Positions 60,954 through 64,000 of a stretch of DNA of 64,000 nt are shown one piece after another. The notes beneath the pieces were generated by a model. The model had not been told where the DNA came from and ran no database searches. It saw nothing but the letters and a program-made list of their open reading frames with translations. Location of the stretch: contig OZ218950.1 in assembly GCA_965112735.1 (NCBI GenBank), positions 1,178,001 to 1,242,000 on the forward strand. The letters are read 5' to 3'. How positions within the stretch are numbered: position 1 is the first letter of the stretch; each line of letters opens with the position of its first letter. The DNA comes from Phaeosaccion multiseriatum. Taxonomy: Eukaryota; Ochrophyta, other classes. The position numbers and the translations under genes were made by a program.

Positions 60954-62259
60954 ATGCAGCGAGGAGTCAGTATCGAGGTAGGAGAGGGAAAAAAGGGAAG
61001 GAAAGGAAGACACCTCCGAGGGGGGTGAGCGGACTCTATCTTTCCCTCTCCTCTCCTCTCAACCTCTTTTACCTCCTTCCCCCCTTTTTCTCTCTGCACT
61101 ACCATCTTTCCCCGCTTGCCTTTGCCTCACAGGCTAATCGCCTGTATGAAGCCATTATCGGGGGGGACAGCGTCCAAAGGGTGCGAGCGGCCGCGAGGGC
61201 CCTCGTCGCCAAAAACGGAGGGAGGAAGGCATGCTTGGATGGGCCCCTCGATAACGAGCTGCGTCCTGCCCTGTACACAGCTGTATATGTGGGGAATGGG
61301 GACATAATTGCTCTTTTGCTGCAAGAGGGGGCGTCGCCGAATGTTGCAAGGCCTTCAAATGGCTGCACTGCACTGCTGCTCGCAGCTGAGCATGGGGATC
61401 CTGCTGCGGCACAGCAGCTGCTTTCAGCGGGTGCTAATCCCAACCACGTGGATGACAGAAATGTTTCCGGCTTCACCCCCTTGTTGATGGCCGCACAGCA
61501 TGGGCACGACAGCGTGACGCAGCTGCTGCTCAACTCCGGGGCAGATGCGGATATGGTACACCGCGGCGGATGTTCTCCGCTTGCTATTGCGAGCCAGGAA
61601 GGGCATGGTATTGTGGTGGAGCAACTCATCAGAGCTGGTGCTGACGTCAACAAACGTAACCATGAAAAGAGGAGAACGGTGTTGATGCCAGCGTGCACCT
61701 ACGGCCACCGAAGTATTGTACGAAAACTGCTCAGGGCTGGTGCCGAGGTGAATGCACTGAGTGGCGACGGGTTCGGAGCGATACACTTGGCGTCTACAAA
61801 TGGCCATGCTCGTGTCGTGGAGGAACTCGTCTCAGGAGGGGCCGATGTGGAGATGCCCAACAGTGAGGGCCTCACAGCTCTGTACATGGCTACTTATCTT
61901 GGCCACAGGGCAGTGATCCGTGAACTCTTGTCTGCGGGGGCTGATCCGGACAGGGGGGCAATGTCAATGGGATGATGTCCTTGTTTGTTGCGGCAATGAA
62001 GGGTCACACTGGGGCGGTGATGGAGCTTCTCTCAGGAGGGGCCTCCCTGGCAAAGGCTCTGACTCAGGCACGAGGGAGTCACGCTGTAACCTCAATCGAG
62101 CGCCTTCTGGCCGCGGACAGACAGCACTTTGCGTCACAAAGCGCTTTGGACCTGATGCGAGGCACTGACCCTCTCTTTCGCAAGGAAGGGAGGCTGAAGG
62201 TGTCCCAGAGAGAGCTTAGCCCTGAGGTGCTGCAGGAGGTGGCGGAGGAGATGGCATGA
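60954..62259 (+). CDS. Ankyrin-repeat protein, two exons, frameshifted near repeat 8
   Basis: Exon 1 is short (60,954-60,977, MQRGVSIE, start context TTACCATGC). Intron 60,978-61,132 runs from GTAGGA to a pyrimidine-rich CCTCACAG. Exon 2 carries seven ankyrin repeats in one frame (for example GCTALLLAAEHGDPAAAQQL, GFTPLLMAAQHGH, GFGAIHLASTNGHARVVEEL). An eighth (MMSLFVAAMKGHTGAVMELL) lies in another frame; the shift is in the G run at 61,953-61,958, where one more G would join them. The C-terminus is a helical tail (VLQEVAEEMA) with TGA at 62,257-62,259. Predicted length is about 380 residues if joined. Ankyrin repeats mediate protein binding; partner and site of action are unknown. No signal peptide or membrane segment is seen. 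It is transcribed away from the unknown minus-strand gene. Confidence 0.75.
61953..61958 (+). other. G-run frameshift in the ankyrin-repeat gene
   Basis: The first frame ends at a TGA at 61,973-61,975, shortly after this six-G run, while the ankyrin consensus continues without a gap in the next frame. A missing G is the simplest explanation. Confidence 0.75.
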
Positions 62260-63277
62260 ACAGAGGAGTGCCTCTCACCGGCGGTGTGGAGTCGGCTTGG
62301 GAAAGGAGGACTGGTGCTGATCTGAGGGAGAGGACGAGGATGAGAAGGAAGGGGTGCGTGGGCGTAGGAGGTCAGCGTGAGGGGCTGGGGGGTAGGCTGT
62401 TCGCTACCACTCTCCAGGACGCAGTGTCTTTGTAACAAACAGGACCTAAGTTACGAAAAGAAGGAGAGACGGGAAAGAGCGCAGATTGGGAACCGTGATC
62501 GTGACTGACGTTTAACAAGGCAAAAAGTAGACAAAATATTCACAACGCTGGAACAAAACGAATCAATGCTTGGACTTGACTGTCCTTGATTGGCGCCTCC
62601 CCGCCTCTCATCATCTCTCCCTCCATCTCTCTCTATCCACATCCCTCTTATCTCTCTTCTCTCTCTCTCTCTCTCTGCTGCTCCATAGAGAAGAACGCAA
62701 CTTCCGGTGTGTCTCCCTCTCTCTCTCTCTCTCTCTCGCTCCATAAGAAGACAAGTTGACCATCGATCAGTGGAAGGCCGGCAAGTCTGTACGGCCTACT
62801 TTGGATGAGACAGGCGCCTACCACTTCCCCACCTGAGGTGACCAAGAGAGTGAACAATCACAAAGCAAGGCCATCACCATGGCATGGAAGGGAAGAGAGG
62901 CGGCGAAAGAGAGGGGGGAGGGGGGAAGGGAGGGGGAGGAGAGAGAGAGGTGTGGGGAGAGGTAGCGCGAAGGAAAATCGAGCAGAACGGCAACGGCATT
63001 GGTGGGTGAGGGATCCGCGGCAGGATCGATTCAGCTCAACGCGCACAAGCAATCGCATCATGCAAACAATATCAAAACACACACACACACACACATATCC
63101 ACACACATATCCACATGCCCATGGGGCAAGAAGACGGCAGGGGTACTCGGTAAAGAGCAACGCAACACCACAGAACAAACACATGGGCCCTCAGTACAAC
63201 GCATCTGGATCATGCTTGCTCGTAACGTCGTGCTTCCCTTCCGTTTCCCTTCCTTTCCCTCCTCTCCCCTTCCTTGC
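62260..63277. other. Intergenic low-complexity region
   Basis: After the ankyrin gene there is no convincing coding signal. It contains CT microsatellites at about 62,655-62,740, a G/A-rich block at about 62,890-62,965, and a CA repeat at about 63,076-63,096. Open frames here are Arg/Glu-rich or Ser/Leu-rich repeats without recognisable motifs. Confidence 0.5.
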
Positions 63278-63795
63278 TTACATTTGCGAAAGCAGCAGGC
63301 CTTTACGGTCATCGATTCGGCCCCGTCCTTCTCCTGCCGCTGCCCCTGCTGCCCCCGTCCCTGCCTTTGCCCCTGCCCATACTCCTCCTGCTGCTGCCGC
63401 TCCTGCCCCTCCGCCTGCCCCTCCTCCTGCCTCTTCTCCTGCCCTTGCTCCTGCCCTCCGATCTGATGTTCTTCTTGAGGTTGACGATGATAATGATAAT
63501 GATGACGATGATGATGATGATGGTGGTGATGATGACAGCAGCGTGGGAAGGCTCTCCTCCAAGAAGTCCGTGGCTCGCATGTCTGAGTACTGTGCTCCCA
63601 TCACCTCCGCTGCTGCCTCCGCCTCCACCTCCGCCTGCCCTGCACAAGCAGTGGCAGCGGCAGCGGCAGCGACATTGGCGGCTTCTGTCTCTGCCTGTGT
63701 TGGTTCTTCGTCGTCATCCAAGTCGCTGCAATTTGTTGGAATCGTCTGAAGGAGGTCAGACAGATCCGTCCGGGCGACGCCGCGCTTCTCAAGAG
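63278..63795 (-). CDS. Possible 3' exon of a gene extending right of the window (strand uncertain)
   Basis: A minus-strand frame reads KRGVARTDLSDLLQTIPTNC, then Asp/Glu- and Ala-rich sequence, a Ser run from a GAT-type repeat, and Ala/Gly-rich sequence to a TAA at 63,278. I recognise no domain. The plus strand is also open here (Asp-rich stretch DVLLEVDDDNDND) and has a good donor, CAAGAG-GTGAGA, at about 63,796. The gene could therefore run the other way, and either reading may be an artefact of low complexity. Confidence 0.22.
63480..63540. repeat. (GAT)n trinucleotide repeat
   Basis: GATGATAATGATAATGATG type repeats, encoding poly-Asp on the plus strand or poly-Ser on the minus strand. 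Confidence 0.85.
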
Positions 63796-63810
63796 GTGAG
63801 AAACACGCAC

Positions 63811-63827
63811 ACACACAGAGAGAGAAG

Positions 63828-63865
<38 letters not shown>

Positions 63866-63960
63866 AGAGAGAGACAAGAGGGGGAGAGAGAGAGATAGAC
63901 CGAGGACGAGAGGGAGGGAGAGGAGAGAGAGAGAGACAGAAAGATAGACAGGGAACAAGA
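63811..63960. repeat. (GA)n-rich tract at the right edge
   Basis: Perfect and imperfect GA dinucleotide repeats mixed with GGGA units; no coding signal. Confidence 0.9.
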
Positions 63961-64000
63961 CAGAGGACAGAGGACAGAAAAAAGGAGGCGGAAGGGGGGG

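Noticed and set aside
62805-63749. Plus-strand frame at 62,805-63,749 as a gene
   Set aside because: It is Arg/Glu-, Pro/Ala- and Asp-repeat sequence without a domain; kept only as an alternative to the doubtful minus-strand exon.

Overview
This is a eukaryotic nuclear window of high GC content. Almost everything from position 57,894 down to position 1 is one minus-strand gene for a giant hybrid polyketide synthase / non-ribosomal peptide synthetase (PKS-NRPS). It has at least 22 exons, and its 3' end lies off the left edge. All 21 introns are GT-AG, and their phases agree when the exons are joined, so the exons read as one protein of at least about 17,630 codons. Two breaks interrupt it: an in-frame TAG at 51,057-51,059 and a 2-base deficit in a poly-C run at 45,808-45,813. 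Spliceosomal introns rule out a bacterium. The long (CTCC)n/(GGGA)n tracts and gene style suggest a unicellular alga or other protist, perhaps a stramenopile such as Nannochloropsis; this is a guess.

Modules in order of synthesis (right to left): M1 KS(Ser)-ACP; M2 KS-AT-[TAG]-DH-ER-KR-ACP; M3 KS-DH-ER-KR-ACP (frameshifted); M4 KS-DH-ER-KR-ACP; M5 KS-AT-DH-ER-KR-ACP; M6 KS-AT-KR-ACP; M7 KS-DH-ER-KR-ACP; M8 KS-AT-KR-ACP then NRPS C-A-PCP; M9 KS-ACP; M10 KS-AT-KR-ACP then NRPS C-A-PCP. The end visible here is a membrane domain with hexapeptide repeats, resembling the Pls/TIGR02353 NRPS terminal domain. No thioesterase or reductase is visible. Five modules have an AT with a malonyl-type HAFH motif; the other five lack one. 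A reasonable product is a mostly saturated acyl chain with a few hydroxyls, two amino acids and a short ketide between them.

The gene grew by module duplication. M3 and M4 are a 5,223-bp tandem duplicate, M8 and M10 share a nearly identical block 10,830 bp apart, and M5-M6 resembles M7-M8. Nine of ten KS domains carry a phase-2 intron at the same codon, so several exons are frame-neutral units running from mid-KS to mid-KS.

Right of the megasynthase are a poorly resolved minus-strand gene with coiled-coil and Gln-rich parts (about 58.4-60.6 kb), a plus-strand ankyrin-repeat gene (60,954-62,259) with one homopolymer frameshift, and a low-complexity right end. I saw no rRNA, tRNA, CRISPR array or transposase.
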